Shown: positions 1 through 12,158 of the stretch, piece by piece
Position numbering within the stretch: position 1 is the stretch's first letter
Layout of the letters: each line of letters opens with the position of its first letter
Assembly (NCBI RefSeq): GCF_900109725.1
Contig: NZ_FOBC01000003.1
Location: 182,415-246,414, forward strand
Reading direction: 5' to 3'
Source: Halomonas daqiaonensis
GTDB taxonomy: Bacteria > Pseudomonadota > Gammaproteobacteria > Pseudomonadales > Halomonadaceae
Length of the DNA: 64,000 bases
Notes under the pieces: generated by a model
What the model saw: the letters and a program-made list of their open reading frames with translations, nothing else
Told to the model about the DNA's origin: nothing
Database searches by the model: none
Made by a program: the position numbers and the translations under genes

Positions 1-1
1 G

Positions 2-448
2 AGTTCCAGCACCCTGCCGCGCTTGATCGGAAGAGTCAGCCCGGGCAGTGAAGTGGAACTGACACTGCTTCGCGACGGCGAGCGTCGTGAGGAGACCGTC
101 ACCCTGGGTGACTGGCCCGACAGCCCGGCTAGTGCGGCGAGTCGCCAGGGCGAAGAGCCAGCCTCGGCGCGGCTGGGCGTCGCCGTGGAGCGACTGGAGG
201 ATGCCGAGCGGCGCGAGCTCGGCATCGAGGGTGGCGTTCGGGTTCGCGAAGTGGACCCGCGTGGCGCCGCCGTCCAGGCGGGCATCCGTGCCGGCGACAT
301 CCTGGTCAGCATCGACCAGAACATGGTGGAAGGCCCCGACCAGCTTGCCGAGCTGGTGGCCGAGCTGCCCGAGGATCGTGCGATCCCGGTGCGCCTCTAC
401 CGCGACGGCCGCTCGCTGTTCGTCGCCCTGCGGCTCTCTAGCGACTGA
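2..448 (+). CDS. mucD: Periplasmic serine endoprotease, DegP/MucD type (C-terminal part, 5' end outside window)
   Basis: The reading frame is open from base 2 to the stop at 446-448, so the start and protease domain lie upstream of the window. What remains is the end of the first PDZ domain (a [15 protein letters not shown] stretch) and a complete second PDZ domain (about residues 75-145 of the fragment, with GVRVREVDP and [13 protein letters not shown]). These tandem PDZ domains are typical of HtrA/DegP proteases, which degrade misfolded proteins in the periplasm. In Pseudomonas, mucD sits directly before lepA, as here, which favours MucD over DegQ. The catalytic triad cannot be checked because it is outside the window. 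Confidence 0.85.
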   Translation, partial: SSSTLPRLIGRVSPGSEVELTLLRDGERREETVTLGDWPDSPASAASRQGEEPASARLGVAVERLEDAERRELGIEGGVRVREVDPRGAAVQAGIRAGDILVSIDQNMVEGPDQLAELVAELPEDRAIPVRLYRDGRSLFVALRLSSD

Positions 449-480
449 TCTCGCCGCTCCGGCGAATGGCAGCTATTACA

Positions 481-508
481 CGACCCGACGGCACCCGCCG
501 TCGGGTCG
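481..508 (+). terminator. Perfect 12-bp stem-loop after mucD
   Basis: CGACCCGACGGC (481-492) and GCCGTCGGGTCG (497-508) form a perfect stem with a 4-base loop. It lies 33 bases after the mucD stop. There is no T-run after it, so it may be an imperfect or Rho-assisted terminator, or an mRNA-stabilising hairpin. Confidence 0.5.
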
Positions 509-629
509 CTGTATCTGGCAGGCGCATCCCGCTACAATGGCGCCCAATCCGATCAGAGCCCGCCAGCCGACCGCATCGCGATCCACCGTGTCGGCCGTGG
601 CCCGACACCCACAAGGCAGAATCGACTCG

Positions 630-2447
630 ATGTCCCAAGATGCAACCTCCGATCCCCTCAAGCACATACGCAACTTCTCGATCATCGCCCACATCGACCA
701 CGGCAAGTCGACCCTGGCCGATCGGCTGATCCAGACCTGCGGTGGGCTGACCGAGCGTGAGCTCAAGGAGCAGGTGCTCGACTCCATGGACCTCGAGCGC
801 GAGCGTGGCATCACCATCAAGGCGCAGTCGGTGACGCTGGATTACCACGCCCAGGACGGCAACATCTATCAGCTCAACTTCATCGATACCCCCGGGCACG
901 TGGATTTTTCCTACGAGGTATCGCGGTCCCTGTACGCCTGTGAAGGCGCGTTGCTGGTGGTCGATGCCGGCCAGGGCGTCGAGGCCCAGTCGGTGGCCAA
1001 CTGTTACACGGCCATCGAGCAGGGCCTCGAGGTGCTGCCGGTCCTCAACAAGATGGACCTTCCCCAGGCCGATCCCGACAAGGTCGCTCACGAGATCGAG
1101 GAAATCATCGGCCTGGACGCCACCGATGCCTGCCAGGTCTCGGCCAAGAGCGGTCTGGGCATCGACGCACTGCTCGAACGCCTGGTGCGCGACATTCCGC
1201 CCCCCAAGGGGGATCCCAAGGCGCCCCTCCAGGCGCTGATCATCGATTCCTGGTTCGACAATTATCTGGGCGTGGTCTCGCTGGTGCGGATCTTCGACGG
1301 CACCCTGAAGAAGGGCGAGAAGATCCGCATCAAGTCCACCGGAGGCGACTGGCAGGCCAACGAGGTGGGCATCTTCACCCCGCTGCGCCGTGAGACCGGG
1401 GTCCTGCGTGCCGGCGAAGTGGGCTTCATCGTCGCCGGGATCAAGGAGATCCATGGCGCCCCGGTGGGGGATACCATCACCCACACCAAGACCCCGGACG
1501 TCCCGCGCCTGCCCGGTTTCCAGAAGGTCAAGCCACAGGTCTACGCCGGGATGTTCCCGGTCAGTGCCGACGACTACGAGGATTTCCGCGACGCCCTGGA
1601 AAAGCTGGCGCTGAACGATGCCTCGCTGGATTACGAGCCGGAGAACTCCGACGCCCTGGGCTTCGGTTTCCGTGTCGGCTTCCTCGGCACCCTGCACATG
1701 GAGATCGTCCAGGAGCGCCTCGAGCGCGAATACGACCTGGACCTGCTCACCACGGCGCCCACCGTGGTCTATGAGCTTCTGCTCAAGAATGGCGAGATCA
1801 GCTACGTCGCCAATCCCTCCAAGCTGCCCGACATGGCCGATGTCGAAGAGATGCGCGAGCCCATCGTGCGGGCCAGCATCCTGGTGCCCCAGGACTTCGT
1901 CGGCAATGTCATCACCGAGTGCGAGCAGCGCCGTGGCACCCAACTCGACATGCAGTTCCTCGGCAGCCAGATCCAGCTCACCTACGAGCTGCCGATGAGC
2001 GAGGTGGTGATGGATTTCTTCGATCGCCTGAAGTCCATCTCCAAGGGTTATGCATCGCTCGAATACAACTTCGAGCGCTTCCAGGCGGCCAAGCTGGTAC
2101 GTCTGGACGTGCTGATCAACGGTGACCGGGTCGATGCCCTGGCGGTGATCATCCATCGCGACCATGCCCACAGCCGCGGTCGCCTGTTGGTCGAGAAGAT
2201 GAAGGAGCTGATCCCGCGGCAGATGTTCGACGTGGCGATTCAGGCCGCCATCGGCGGCCAGGTGGTGGCACGCTCCACCGTCAAGGCGCTGCGCAAGAAC
2301 GTCACCGCCAAGTGCTATGGCGGCGACGTCAGTCGCAAGAAGAAGTTGCTCGAGAAGCAGAAGGCGGGCAAGAAGCGCATGAAGCAGGTCGGTCGGGTGG
2401 AAATTCCCCAGGACGCCTTCCTTGCCGTGCTCAGGGTCAATGACTAG
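630..2447 (+). CDS. lepA: Elongation factor 4 (LepA, ribosome back-translocating GTPase)
   Basis: This 605-residue GTPase of the EF-G/LepA family acts on the ribosome under stress and promotes back-translocation. The G1 motif [10 protein letters not shown] is near residue 20, the DTPGHVDF G3 motif near residue 82 and the NKMDLP G4 motif near residue 137. The C-terminal LepA-specific domain ends in a basic stretch ([18 protein letters not shown]). The ATG at 630 was chosen because the protein then begins exactly where LepA proteins begin; the frame stays open further upstream but that stretch has no family resemblance. It lies just before lepB, the conserved order in gammaproteobacteria. Confidence 0.97.
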   Translation: MSQDATSDPLKHIRNFSIIAHIDHGKSTLADRLIQTCGGLTERELKEQVLDSMDLERERGITIKAQSVTLDYHAQDGNIYQLNFIDTPGHVDFSYEVSRSLYACEGALLVVDAGQGVEAQSVANCYTAIEQGLEVLPVLNKMDLPQADPDKVAHEIEEIIGLDATDACQVSAKSGLGIDALLERLVRDIPPPKGDPKAPLQALIIDSWFDNYLGVVSLVRIFDGTLKKGEKIRIKSTGGDWQANEVGIFTPLRRETGVLRAGEVGFIVAGIKEIHGAPVGDTITHTKTPDVPRLPGFQKVKPQVYAGMFPVSADDYEDFRDALEKLALNDASLDYEPENSDALGFGFRVGFLGTLHMEIVQERLEREYDLDLLTTAPTVVYELLLKNGEISYVANPSKLPDMADVEEMREPIVRASILVPQDFVGNVITECEQRRGTQLDMQFLGSQIQLTYELPMSEVVMDFFDRLKSISKGYASLEYNFERFQAAKLVRLDVLINGDRVDALAVIIHRDHAHSRGRLLVEKMKELIPRQMFDVAIQAAIGGQVVARSTVKALRKNVTAKCYGGDVSRKKKLLEKQKAGKKRMKQVGRVEIPQDAFLAVLRVND

Positions 2448-2461
2448 GAACGGATAACCGC

Positions 2462-3265
2462 ATGGACTTCTCTCTTATGCTGGTGGTGGCAGTGGCCGTC
2501 TCCGGAGTGATCTGGCTTCTCGATCTGCTCTGGTGGCGCCCTGCCCGCCGGCAGCGCCTGGCCACGGCCGAGGCCGGCACCACCGAGGGGCTCAATGAAC
2601 GCGCCCGCGAGAAGGCGCTCAAGGAGCCCTGGCCGGTGGACTACGCGCGCTCCTTCTTCCCGGTGCTGCTGGTGGTGCTGGTGCTGCGCAGTTTCGTGGT
2701 CGAACCTTTCCAGATCCCGTCCGGGTCGATGCGACCGACCCTGGAGGTCGGCGATTTCATCCTGGTCAACAAGTTCGCCTATGGCCTGCGTCTGCCCGTG
2801 GTGAATACCGAGATCGTCGAACTCGGCGAGCCCGAGCGTGGCGACGTCATGGTGTTCCGTTTCCCCAGCGAGCCTTCGGTCAACTTCATCAAGCGGGTAG
2901 TCGGGTTGCCGGGTGACCGGATCCGCTATGAAGACAAGCAGCTCTTCGTCAACGGCGAAGCGGTGCCCAAGCGGTTGCTCGAGGCCGGCCCGATCAAGGC
3001 GCCCACCGAGCTGCTGCTGGCCGAGCAACTGGGCGAGCTCGAGCACCGTATCTACAATAATCCTCGCGACCCCGGTCCCCAGGTGCGCGAGGTGATGGTT
3101 CCGCAGGGACACTATTTCACCCTAGGCGATAACCGAGACCACTCCAACGACAGCCGCTACTGGGGCTTCGTGCCGGAAGAGAATATCGTCGGGCGCGCCT
3201 TTGCTGTCTGGATGCACTGGGACGGCGGATGGCCGAGTTTCACCAGCATGCGCCGTATCCAGTAG
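2462..3265 (+). CDS. lepB: Signal peptidase I
   Basis: This 267-residue inner-membrane protease removes signal peptides from exported proteins. Two N-terminal hydrophobic segments are seen (about residues 4-23 and 65-80), followed by the catalytic box with Ser89 in PSGSM and the general-base Lys144 in NFIKRVVGLPGD. The C-terminal conserved motif GDNRDHSNDSRYWGFVP is present. Length and topology match the E. coli enzyme. It starts 14 bases after lepA. Confidence 0.96.
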   Translation: MDFSLMLVVAVAVSGVIWLLDLLWWRPARRQRLATAEAGTTEGLNERAREKALKEPWPVDYARSFFPVLLVVLVLRSFVVEPFQIPSGSMRPTLEVGDFILVNKFAYGLRLPVVNTEIVELGEPERGDVMVFRFPSEPSVNFIKRVVGLPGDRIRYEDKQLFVNGEAVPKRLLEAGPIKAPTELLLAEQLGELEHRIYNNPRDPGPQVREVMVPQGHYFTLGDNRDHSNDSRYWGFVPEENIVGRAFAVWMHWDGGWPSFTSMRRIQ

Positions 3266-3361
3266 GGCGCATCGCATGCCGCCCACCGGACCAGGCGGCG
3301 TGCACACGTCGCCGGGCTCAGATCCAACACCCATGTCCGCTAGCAAATACTCAGGAGCTCC

Positions 3362-4066
3362 GTGAGCAACCCCCTCAATGCCTTCAGCCGCCGCCTTGGC
3401 CATGACTTCGCCGACCCCGGTCTGCTCGAACTGGCCATGACCCATCGCAGCTTCGGCGGCCAGAACAACGAACGCCTCGAGTTTCTCGGTGATTCCATCG
3501 TCAACTTCATCATCGCCGAGGCACTCTTCCAGCGCTTCCCCCAGGCCCGGGAAGGCCAGCTGTCGCGGCTGCGTGCGCGTCTCGTCAAGGGCCCGACGCT
3601 GGCCGAGCTGGCCAGGGAGATGGACTTCGGTGACTGCCTGCGGCTGGGCTCCGGCGAGATGAAGAGCGGGGGACATCGTCGTGATTCGATCCTCGCCGAC
3701 GCCGTCGAGGCGGTGCTCGGGGCGATCTATCTGGATGCCGGCATGGAGGTCGCTCGGGCCCGAGTGCTCTCCTGGTATGCCGAGCGTCTGGAAGCCATCA
3801 GTCTCGACGATACCCAGAAGGACCCCAAGACCCGCCTTCAGGAGTTCCTGCAGTCGCGTCAGGTTCCCTTGCCGCGCTATGAGGTGACCACGGTGGAGGG
3901 CGAGGCCCATGCCCAGACCTTCACCGTCGAGTGCCATGTCGAGGTGCTCGAGGATCACACTCTCGGCACCGGCTCGAGCCGTCGCCATGCCGAGCAGCAG
4001 GCCGCCGCCCAGGCGCTTTCTCGCCTCGAACCACCCAAGTCCAACGGCACGGGGGGCCGCTCATGA
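3362..4066 (+). CDS. rnc: Ribonuclease III
   Basis: This 234-residue double-strand-specific endoribonuclease processes rRNA precursors and structured mRNAs. The signature [13 protein letters not shown] is near residue 38, the second acidic catalytic region ([14 protein letters not shown]) near residue 112, and a double-stranded RNA-binding domain fills residues 155-225. The GTG start at 3362 follows AGGAGC at normal distance and gives the usual N-terminus. The gene is followed by era with an ATGA overlap, suggesting coupled translation. Confidence 0.96.
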   Translation: MSNPLNAFSRRLGHDFADPGLLELAMTHRSFGGQNNERLEFLGDSIVNFIIAEALFQRFPQAREGQLSRLRARLVKGPTLAELAREMDFGDCLRLGSGEMKSGGHRRDSILADAVEAVLGAIYLDAGMEVARARVLSWYAERLEAISLDDTQKDPKTRLQEFLQSRQVPLPRYEVTTVEGEAHAQTFTVECHVEVLEDHTLGTGSSRRHAEQQAAAQALSRLEPPKSNGTGGRS

Positions 4067-4962
4067 CCACCACCTGCGGTTTCGTGGCCATCGTCGGCCG
4101 TCCCAATGTAGGCAAGTCGACGCTGATGAACCGGATGCTCGGTCAGAAGGTCTCGATCACCTCACGGCGCCCCCAGACCACTCGCCACCAGGTAATGGGT
4201 ATCAAGACCGAGGGCGAAGCCCAGTTCATCTACGTCGACACCCCCGGCATCCACATCATGGCCAAGGATCGCAACAAGGCGATCAACCGCTTCATGAACC
4301 AGGCCGCCGTCCAGGCCCTGCGCGACGTGGACTGCGTGGTCTTCATCATCGACCGCACGCGCTGGAGTGACGAGGACCAGGTGGTGCTGCAGCGCCTCGA
4401 ACACGTCGAGGCGCCGGTGATCCTGGCCGTCAACAAGGTCGACCGCCTGCAGGACAAGGCCAGCCTGCTGCCCTGGCTGGAGCAGGTCGGTGCGCGCCGC
4501 GACTTCGCCGCCATCGTGCCGATCTCCGCCAAGCACGGCACCAACGTGCCCGAGCTCGAGGTCGAGGTTGCCAAGTACCTGCCCGAGAGCGTGCACTTTT
4601 TCCCCGAAGACCAGATCACCGACAAGAGCCAGCGGTTCCTGGCCGCCGAGCTGGTGCGCGAGAAGGTGATGCGCCAGCTCGGGGACGAGCTGCCCTACCA
4701 GATGACCGTGGAGATCGAGGAGTTCCGTGACGAGGGTCGGGTGGTGCACATCAGCGCGCTGATCCTCGTCGAACGGGCCGGGCAGAAGAAGATCCTGATC
4801 GGCGAGAACGGCGAGCGCATCAAGAACATCGGCCGCGAAGCTCGCCTCGACATGGAGCGGGTGCTGGGGGCCAAGGTGATGCTCAACCTCTGGGTCAAGG
4901 TCAAGCGCGGCTGGTCCGACGATGATAGGGCCTTGAAGAGCCTCGGCTACGACCTGGATTAG
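4063..4962 (+). CDS. era: GTPase Era
   Basis: This 299-residue GTPase takes part in 30S subunit assembly and 16S rRNA 3'-end binding. The P-loop GRPNVGKST is near residue 12, the DTPG switch follows near residue 60, NKVD near 124, and a C-terminal KH RNA-binding domain ([18 protein letters not shown]) lies around residues 240-265. The ATG at 4063 overlaps the rnc stop by ATGA and gives the family N-terminus; the frame remains open upstream inside rnc but that part is not Era-like. Confidence 0.96.
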   Translation: MTTTCGFVAIVGRPNVGKSTLMNRMLGQKVSITSRRPQTTRHQVMGIKTEGEAQFIYVDTPGIHIMAKDRNKAINRFMNQAAVQALRDVDCVVFIIDRTRWSDEDQVVLQRLEHVEAPVILAVNKVDRLQDKASLLPWLEQVGARRDFAAIVPISAKHGTNVPELEVEVAKYLPESVHFFPEDQITDKSQRFLAAELVREKVMRQLGDELPYQMTVEIEEFRDEGRVVHISALILVERAGQKKILIGENGERIKNIGREARLDMERVLGAKVMLNLWVKVKRGWSDDDRALKSLGYDLD

Positions 4963-5664
4963 ATGCAACCCGAACCCGCCTTCCTTCTGCATAAGCGGCC
5001 CTACCGCGAGACCAGCGCCCTGGTGGAGTTGCTGACGCTTCACCATGGGCGCGTCAGGGCCGTGGCCCAGGGTGTCCAGCGGCCCGGGTCGCGTTCGCGG
5101 GCCCGCCTGCAGCCCTTCGCCCCGCTGCACGTCACCTGGGTCGGCGAGGGCGAGCTCAAGCGTCTGCGCTTGATGGAGGGACACGGCAGTGCGGCGCTGC
5201 TCGCCGGCGAGGGACTGTTGTGTGGCCTCTATGCCAACGAACTGCTGACGCGGGTGCTGCCGGGGGAGCTGCCGGTCGCCGATGTCTTCGCCTTCTACAC
5301 CGTCATGCTCGAGGTGCTGCCAAGGCCCGAGGGGCGCGCCGGAGCGCTGCGCCGGCTCGAGATGGCGGCCCTCGAGGCGCTCGACGCCTGGCCGCGCTTC
5401 ACCGATCCCGAGGGGGGCGAGCTCGATCCCCAGCGTCGCTATGTGCTCGACCCGGCCTCACGGGCCTTCGTGGCGGGCGAGGGCGGTATTGATGGGCGCA
5501 CCCTGCGCTTGCTGGCCCGCGGTGACTGGTCCGAACCCGGGCTGGCCGGCCCCGCCAAGGCCGTCACCCGCGCGGCGCTGGCTCCGCTGCTCGGCAGCCG
5601 CCCGCTGCGCTCCCGTGAGCTGATGCGCCAGCTTGCCCAGCGCCGACGTCCCGGTTCACACTGA
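4963..5664 (+). CDS. recO: DNA repair protein RecO
   Basis: This 233-residue protein works with RecF and RecR in loading RecA on SSB-coated DNA. The N-terminal OB-fold region contains the LHKRPYRETSALVELLT stretch typical of RecO; the rest is the helical domain. No CxxC zinc motif is present, as in other gammaproteobacterial RecO proteins. The start codon directly abuts the era stop codon, with no spacer. Confidence 0.93.
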   Translation: MQPEPAFLLHKRPYRETSALVELLTLHHGRVRAVAQGVQRPGSRSRARLQPFAPLHVTWVGEGELKRLRLMEGHGSAALLAGEGLLCGLYANELLTRVLPGELPVADVFAFYTVMLEVLPRPEGRAGALRRLEMAALEALDAWPRFTDPEGGELDPQRRYVLDPASRAFVAGEGGIDGRTLRLLARGDWSEPGLAGPAKAVTRAALAPLLGSRPLRSRELMRQLAQRRRPGSH

Positions 5665-5702
5665 CGGCTTTCTCACACTTCTCGCGATGGCCGTGAGGGG
5701 CG

Positions 5703-5797
5703 CCGGGGGCAGACCGAAGAGGAGGTCCTATGCCAGGGATGGCATAGGTAGCGCCCAGGGATGGGTTCACAGCGCCTCCTCGCAGGTCTGCCGCCGG
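5703..5797. repeat. Folded intergenic repeat element (REP-like)
   Basis: The outer arms CCGGGGGCAGACC (5703-5715) and GGTCTGCCGCCGG (5785-5797) pair with one mismatch, continued by GAGGAGG (5719-5725) with CCTCCTC (5775-5781). Inside lies a second hairpin, CCTATGCC (5727-5734) with GGCATAGG (5741-5748), and the word CAGGGATGG occurs twice. It fills most of the recO-pdxJ gap (5665-5865). It resembles dispersed palindromic elements of this bacterial group; copy number in the genome cannot be seen here. Confidence 0.5.
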
Positions 5798-5865
5798 ATC
5801 AGCCCCGAAACCACGGCTCATGCGGGTTGCTTACTCCTGATTTCTCGACCCCCTTGGAGCCCGCC

Positions 5866-6666
5866 ATGCATCCCCCGCGTATCCTGCTCGGCGTCAACAT
5901 CGACCATATCGCTACCCTTCGCCAGGCCCGTGGTACCCGCTATCCGGACCCGGTCCAGGCGGCTCTGCTCGCCGAGGAGGCCGGTGCCGACGGCATCACC
6001 GTGCACCTGCGCGAGGATCGTCGCCACATCCAGGAACGCGACGTGCGATTGCTGGTTGATGTGCTCAATACCCGCATGAACCTAGAGATGGCCGTCACCG
6101 AGGAGATGCTGAGCCTCGCCGAAGAGCTGCGTCCGGCCCATGTCTGCCTGGTGCCCGAGAAGCGCGAGGAGCTGACCACCGAAGGCGGGCTCGATGTGGC
6201 CGGGGGATTCGAGGCCATCGCTGGGGCCTGCCGTCGGCTCGCCACGGCCGGCTGCGAGGTGTCACTCTTCATCGACCCCGAGCCCGTGCAGATCGAGGCG
6301 GCAACCCGAGCGGGTGCGCCGGTGATCGAACTGCATACCGGTGCCTATGCCGAGGTCTCGGGCGAGGCCGCGCGTCGTGAGCATGCCCGGCTTGCCGCTG
6401 CCGTCGAGATGGCCCTCGAACTGGGGCTCACCGTCAACGCCGGTCATGGCCTGAACTATCACAATGTCGAGGCCATCGCCGCGCTGCCCGGCCTTCACGA
6501 GCTCAACATCGGCCATGCGATCATTGCCCGGGCACTCTTCGTGGGTCTCAAGGAGGCCGTGGCCGAGATGAAGCGGCTGGCCATCGCCGGCCAGGAGGCG
6601 GGCTTCGTGGCTTCGCTAGAGGAGCACGACCACGATCACGACGATGAGGCAGACGGCTGCCGATGA
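5866..6666 (+). CDS. pdxJ: Pyridoxine 5'-phosphate synthase
   Basis: The enzyme condenses 1-deoxy-xylulose 5-phosphate with 3-amino-2-oxopropyl phosphate in the last step of de novo vitamin B6 synthesis. The N-terminus ([16 protein letters not shown]) and the internal [16 protein letters not shown] and [11 protein letters not shown] motifs are diagnostic of the TIM-barrel PdxJ family. The start at 5866 gives the family N-terminus and a 266-residue protein, about 20 residues longer than E. coli PdxJ because of a His/Asp-rich tail ([11 protein letters not shown]). The stop overlaps acpS by ATGA. Confidence 0.96.
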   Translation: MHPPRILLGVNIDHIATLRQARGTRYPDPVQAALLAEEAGADGITVHLREDRRHIQERDVRLLVDVLNTRMNLEMAVTEEMLSLAEELRPAHVCLVPEKREELTTEGGLDVAGGFEAIAGACRRLATAGCEVSLFIDPEPVQIEAATRAGAPVIELHTGAYAEVSGEAARREHARLAAAVEMALELGLTVNAGHGLNYHNVEAIAALPGLHELNIGHAIIARALFVGLKEAVAEMKRLAIAGQEAGFVASLEEHDHDHDDEADGCR

Positions 6667-6979
6667 TCATCGGGATCGGCACCGACATCACCCGAGTGGC
6701 CCGTTTCGAGCGGGCCATGGGACGCCACGGCGAGCGTTTCGCGTTGCGCCTGCTCGGCGAGCAGGAGCAGGAACGCTTCCGTGATCATGTCCTGCCCGCC
6801 GCCTTCCTGGCCAAGCGGTTCGCCGCCAAGGAGGCCTTCGTCAAGGCACTGGGCACCGGCCTGCGCCGAGGCATGCGCTGGACCGAGATCCAGGTGGTCA
6901 ACGATGCCCTGGGACGTCCGTCACTGGTGCTTTCCGGCAAGGCTCTCGAATTGGCTGAGGCGGCCGGCGTCAGATCGGT

Positions 6980-9706
<2,727 letters not shown>

Positions 9707-9764
9707 CGGCAGGCTCGTCGGGCGGTGAATCGGCCTCCAGTATGCCACAGGGCGGGCAGATGCC

Positions 9765-9793
9765 TGTCCAGTCTGCAGCCGCAGGGATATAAT
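9765..9793 (+). promoter_or_regulatory. Possible sigma-70 promoter of cysM
   Basis: A perfect TATAAT at 9788-9793 lies 31 bases before the cysM start. A weak -35 (TGTCCA, 9765-9770) is placed 17 bases upstream of it. The region is the divergent spacer between barA and cysM. Confidence 0.4.
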
Positions 9794-9824
9794 GCCGAAA
9801 AGGCGTTTCCATCAGGAAGGTTAC

Positions 9825-10721
9825 ATGCATTTCCCCACTCTCGAGGAGACCGTCGGCCATACGCCGCTGGTCCGTCTCAAGCGCATCACCGCCGGGCGCG
9901 GCAATACCCTGCTGGCCAAGCTGGAGGGCAACAATCCCGCAGGATCGGTCAAGGACCGTCCGGCCCTCTCCATGCTCGAGCAGGCCGAGGCCCGCGACGA
10001 GATCGCGCCCGGTGATACCCTGATCGAAGCGACCTCCGGCAACACCGGGATCGCCCTGGCCATGGCGGCCGCCATCATGGGCTATCGCATGGTGCTGATC
10101 ATGCCGGAGAGTGCTTCAGCCGAGCGCAAGCAGGCCATGGCCGCCTACGGCGCCGAGCTGATTGAGGTGAGTAAGGAAGGCGGCATGGAAGAGGCCCGCG
10201 ACGTGGCCGAGGCGATGATCGCCCGCGGCGACGGTAAGCCGTTGAACCAGTTCGCCAACCCTGACAATCCCTTGTCGCACTACCGCACCACCGGCCCTGA
10301 GCTCTGGGAGCAGACCGGCGGCACCATCACCCACTTCATCAGCTCGATGGGCACCACAGGCACCATCATGGGCGTGTCCCGCTACCTCAAGGAGCGCAAC
10401 GCCGAGGTGCAGATCATCGGTCTACAGCCCGAGGATGGAGCCAGTATTGCCGGGATCCGCCGCTGGCCGCCCGAGTACCTGCCGAGCATCTTCGACGCTC
10501 GCCGCGTCGACCGGGTGCTGGATATCGGCCAGCACGAGGCCGAGGAGTACATGCGTCGCCTGGCCCGAGAAGAGGGCATCCTGGCCGGCGTGTCTTCCGG
10601 CGGGGCGCTCGGCGGCGCACTGCGTATCGCCGCCGAGGTCGAGAATGCGGTGATCGTCTTCATCGTCTGCGACCGCGGTGACCGCTATCTCTCCACCGGC
10701 CTTTACGCCCCGGAGAGCTGA
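9825..10721 (+). CDS. cysM: Cysteine synthase B (O-acetylserine sulfhydrylase)
   Basis: This PLP enzyme makes cysteine from O-acetylserine and sulfide or thiosulfate. The PLP lysine lies in NPAGSVKDRPALSM, and the substrate loop is EATSGNTGIALAMAAA. The sequence resembles CysM rather than CysK (short, 298 residues, RRWPPEYLPSIFD). The ATG at 9825 has a strong AGGAAGG ribosome-binding site 5 bases upstream and yields the typical N-terminus MHFPTLEETVGHTPLV. Confidence 0.95.
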   Translation: MHFPTLEETVGHTPLVRLKRITAGRGNTLLAKLEGNNPAGSVKDRPALSMLEQAEARDEIAPGDTLIEATSGNTGIALAMAAAIMGYRMVLIMPESASAERKQAMAAYGAELIEVSKEGGMEEARDVAEAMIARGDGKPLNQFANPDNPLSHYRTTGPELWEQTGGTITHFISSMGTTGTIMGVSRYLKERNAEVQIIGLQPEDGASIAGIRRWPPEYLPSIFDARRVDRVLDIGQHEAEEYMRRLAREEGILAGVSSGGALGGALRIAAEVENAVIVFIVCDRGDRYLSTGLYAPES

Positions 10722-10723
10722 GT

Positions 10724-12145
10724 ATGGCCATGCTGGGCAAACGTCGTCCCACGCGTGCGTCGTCGGGCGTCTCGGGGTTGCATGGGCGCCAGGAGGAGCG
10801 CCGGGAGGCCCCCGCCGCCGAGCAAGACACACTGGAGGTCGAAGGGCTGGCCCATGATGGGCGCGGGGTGGCACGCAATGCCCATGGCAAGACGGTGTTC
10901 GTCGAGGGCGCGCTTCCTGGCGAGCACGTGAAAGTTGCCGTTCATCGCACCCGCAAGCGCTTCGACGAGGCCCATGTGCGGGAGCTGCTGACGGCCTCGC
11001 CGGAGCGCGTAACGCCGCCCTGTCCCTACTTCAGTCGCTGTGGCGGCTGCGACCTGCAGCATCTCGCATTGCCGGCGCAGCGCCGCCACAAGCAGGCTGT
11101 CCTGGAGGAATTGCTGGGGCGCCAGGGCATCGCCCTGGCAGCGTCGCCCGAGCTGCTTGCCGGCGCAGGCGAGGACTACCGTCGTCGCGCCCGCCTGGGG
11201 GTCAAGGTGGACGCCGATGGTGGGGTCCACCTTGGGTTTCGCGCCCGCCATACCCATCGGCTGGTCGACATCGAGGCCTGCACCGTGTTGGTGCCGGCCC
11301 TGGACGCCCTGCTGGTGCCATTGCACCAGCTGCTGGCAACCCTCGAGGCGCCTCGCCAGGTAGGGCACCTCGAACTGCTCGAGAGCGACCAGGCGGTGGT
11401 AGTGGTCGTACGCCAATTGCGTGATCACCCGGCGGACGCTCGACGCTGGCAGGCCTTCGCCGAGGTCCGTGGCCTTCACCTGGCCCGCTGGCTGGGTCGC
11501 GAGGCGCCCGAATTCGAGTGGTTGACCCCTGCCCCGGCACTCCACTGCCAGGTGCCGGGGCCTGATGGGGAGCTCTCCCTGGGCATCGCCCCCGGCGATT
11601 TCCTGCAGGCCAATGACGAGGTCAACCGCCTGATGATAAGCACGGCCCTGTCATGGCTGTCGCCATTTGCCGCCGGTGACCGGGTGCTGGATCTGTTCGC
11701 CGGCGTGGGCAACTTCAGCCTGCCGCTGGCCGCCGCCGGGGCTCGGGTGACGGCGGCGGAGGGTAACCCGGCGATGGTCGCGCGGCTGGGCGACAATGCA
11801 CGCGCCATTTCACAAGGACGGGGGCTGGACGTCGAGGCGCACCAGGCGGATCTCGCCAAGCTGCCGGCCGTGCGCGCGCTGCTTCAGAAGGCCGCTCCCG
11901 ACGTCGTGGTGCTGGACCCGCCTCGGGAAGGGGCCGAGGCCGTGAGCCGGGCACTCGTGGAACATCCGGTGCCGCGCCTTCTCTATATCTCCTGCGACCC
12001 GGCCACCCTGGCCCGGGATGCGGCACAGCTTGTGCATGGTGGCTATCGCCCCCTGCGTGTGGCCGTGGCCGACATGTTCGTGCACACCTCACATCTGGAA
12101 TCCATGCTGCTGTTCGCGTATCCCGGTTCGGCGCAGCAGGCCTAA
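10724..12145 (+). CDS. rlmD: 23S rRNA (uracil-1939-C5)-methyltransferase RlmD
   Basis: A 473-residue SAM-dependent rRNA methyltransferase. It has an N-terminal TRAM domain (about residues 38-95), a 4Fe-4S cysteine cluster (CPYFSRCGGCDLQH), the SAM motif VLDLFAGVGNFSLPLA, and the catalytic cysteine in LYISCDPATLARD. Its place between cysM and relA is conserved in Pseudomonas and relatives. It begins 2 bases after the cysM stop. Confidence 0.95.
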   Translation: MAMLGKRRPTRASSGVSGLHGRQEERREAPAAEQDTLEVEGLAHDGRGVARNAHGKTVFVEGALPGEHVKVAVHRTRKRFDEAHVRELLTASPERVTPPCPYFSRCGGCDLQHLALPAQRRHKQAVLEELLGRQGIALAASPELLAGAGEDYRRRARLGVKVDADGGVHLGFRARHTHRLVDIEACTVLVPALDALLVPLHQLLATLEAPRQVGHLELLESDQAVVVVVRQLRDHPADARRWQAFAEVRGLHLARWLGREAPEFEWLTPAPALHCQVPGPDGELSLGIAPGDFLQANDEVNRLMISTALSWLSPFAAGDRVLDLFAGVGNFSLPLAAAGARVTAAEGNPAMVARLGDNARAISQGRGLDVEAHQADLAKLPAVRALLQKAAPDVVVLDPPREGAEAVSRALVEHPVPRLLYISCDPATLARDAAQLVHGGYRPLRVAVADMFVHTSHLESMLLFAYPGSAQQA

Positions 12146-12158
12146 GGAGGGTAAAGCG

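Noticed and set aside
481..508. Riboswitch before lepA
   Set aside because: A single perfect hairpin without conserved riboswitch elements; better read as a terminator-like structure.
438..2171. Long minus-strand open frame opposite lepA
   Set aside because: It mirrors the codon structure of lepA in GC-rich DNA and yields a repetitive Leu/Gly/His protein with no family resemblance. Similar shadows opposite relA, topB and proS were rejected for the same reason.
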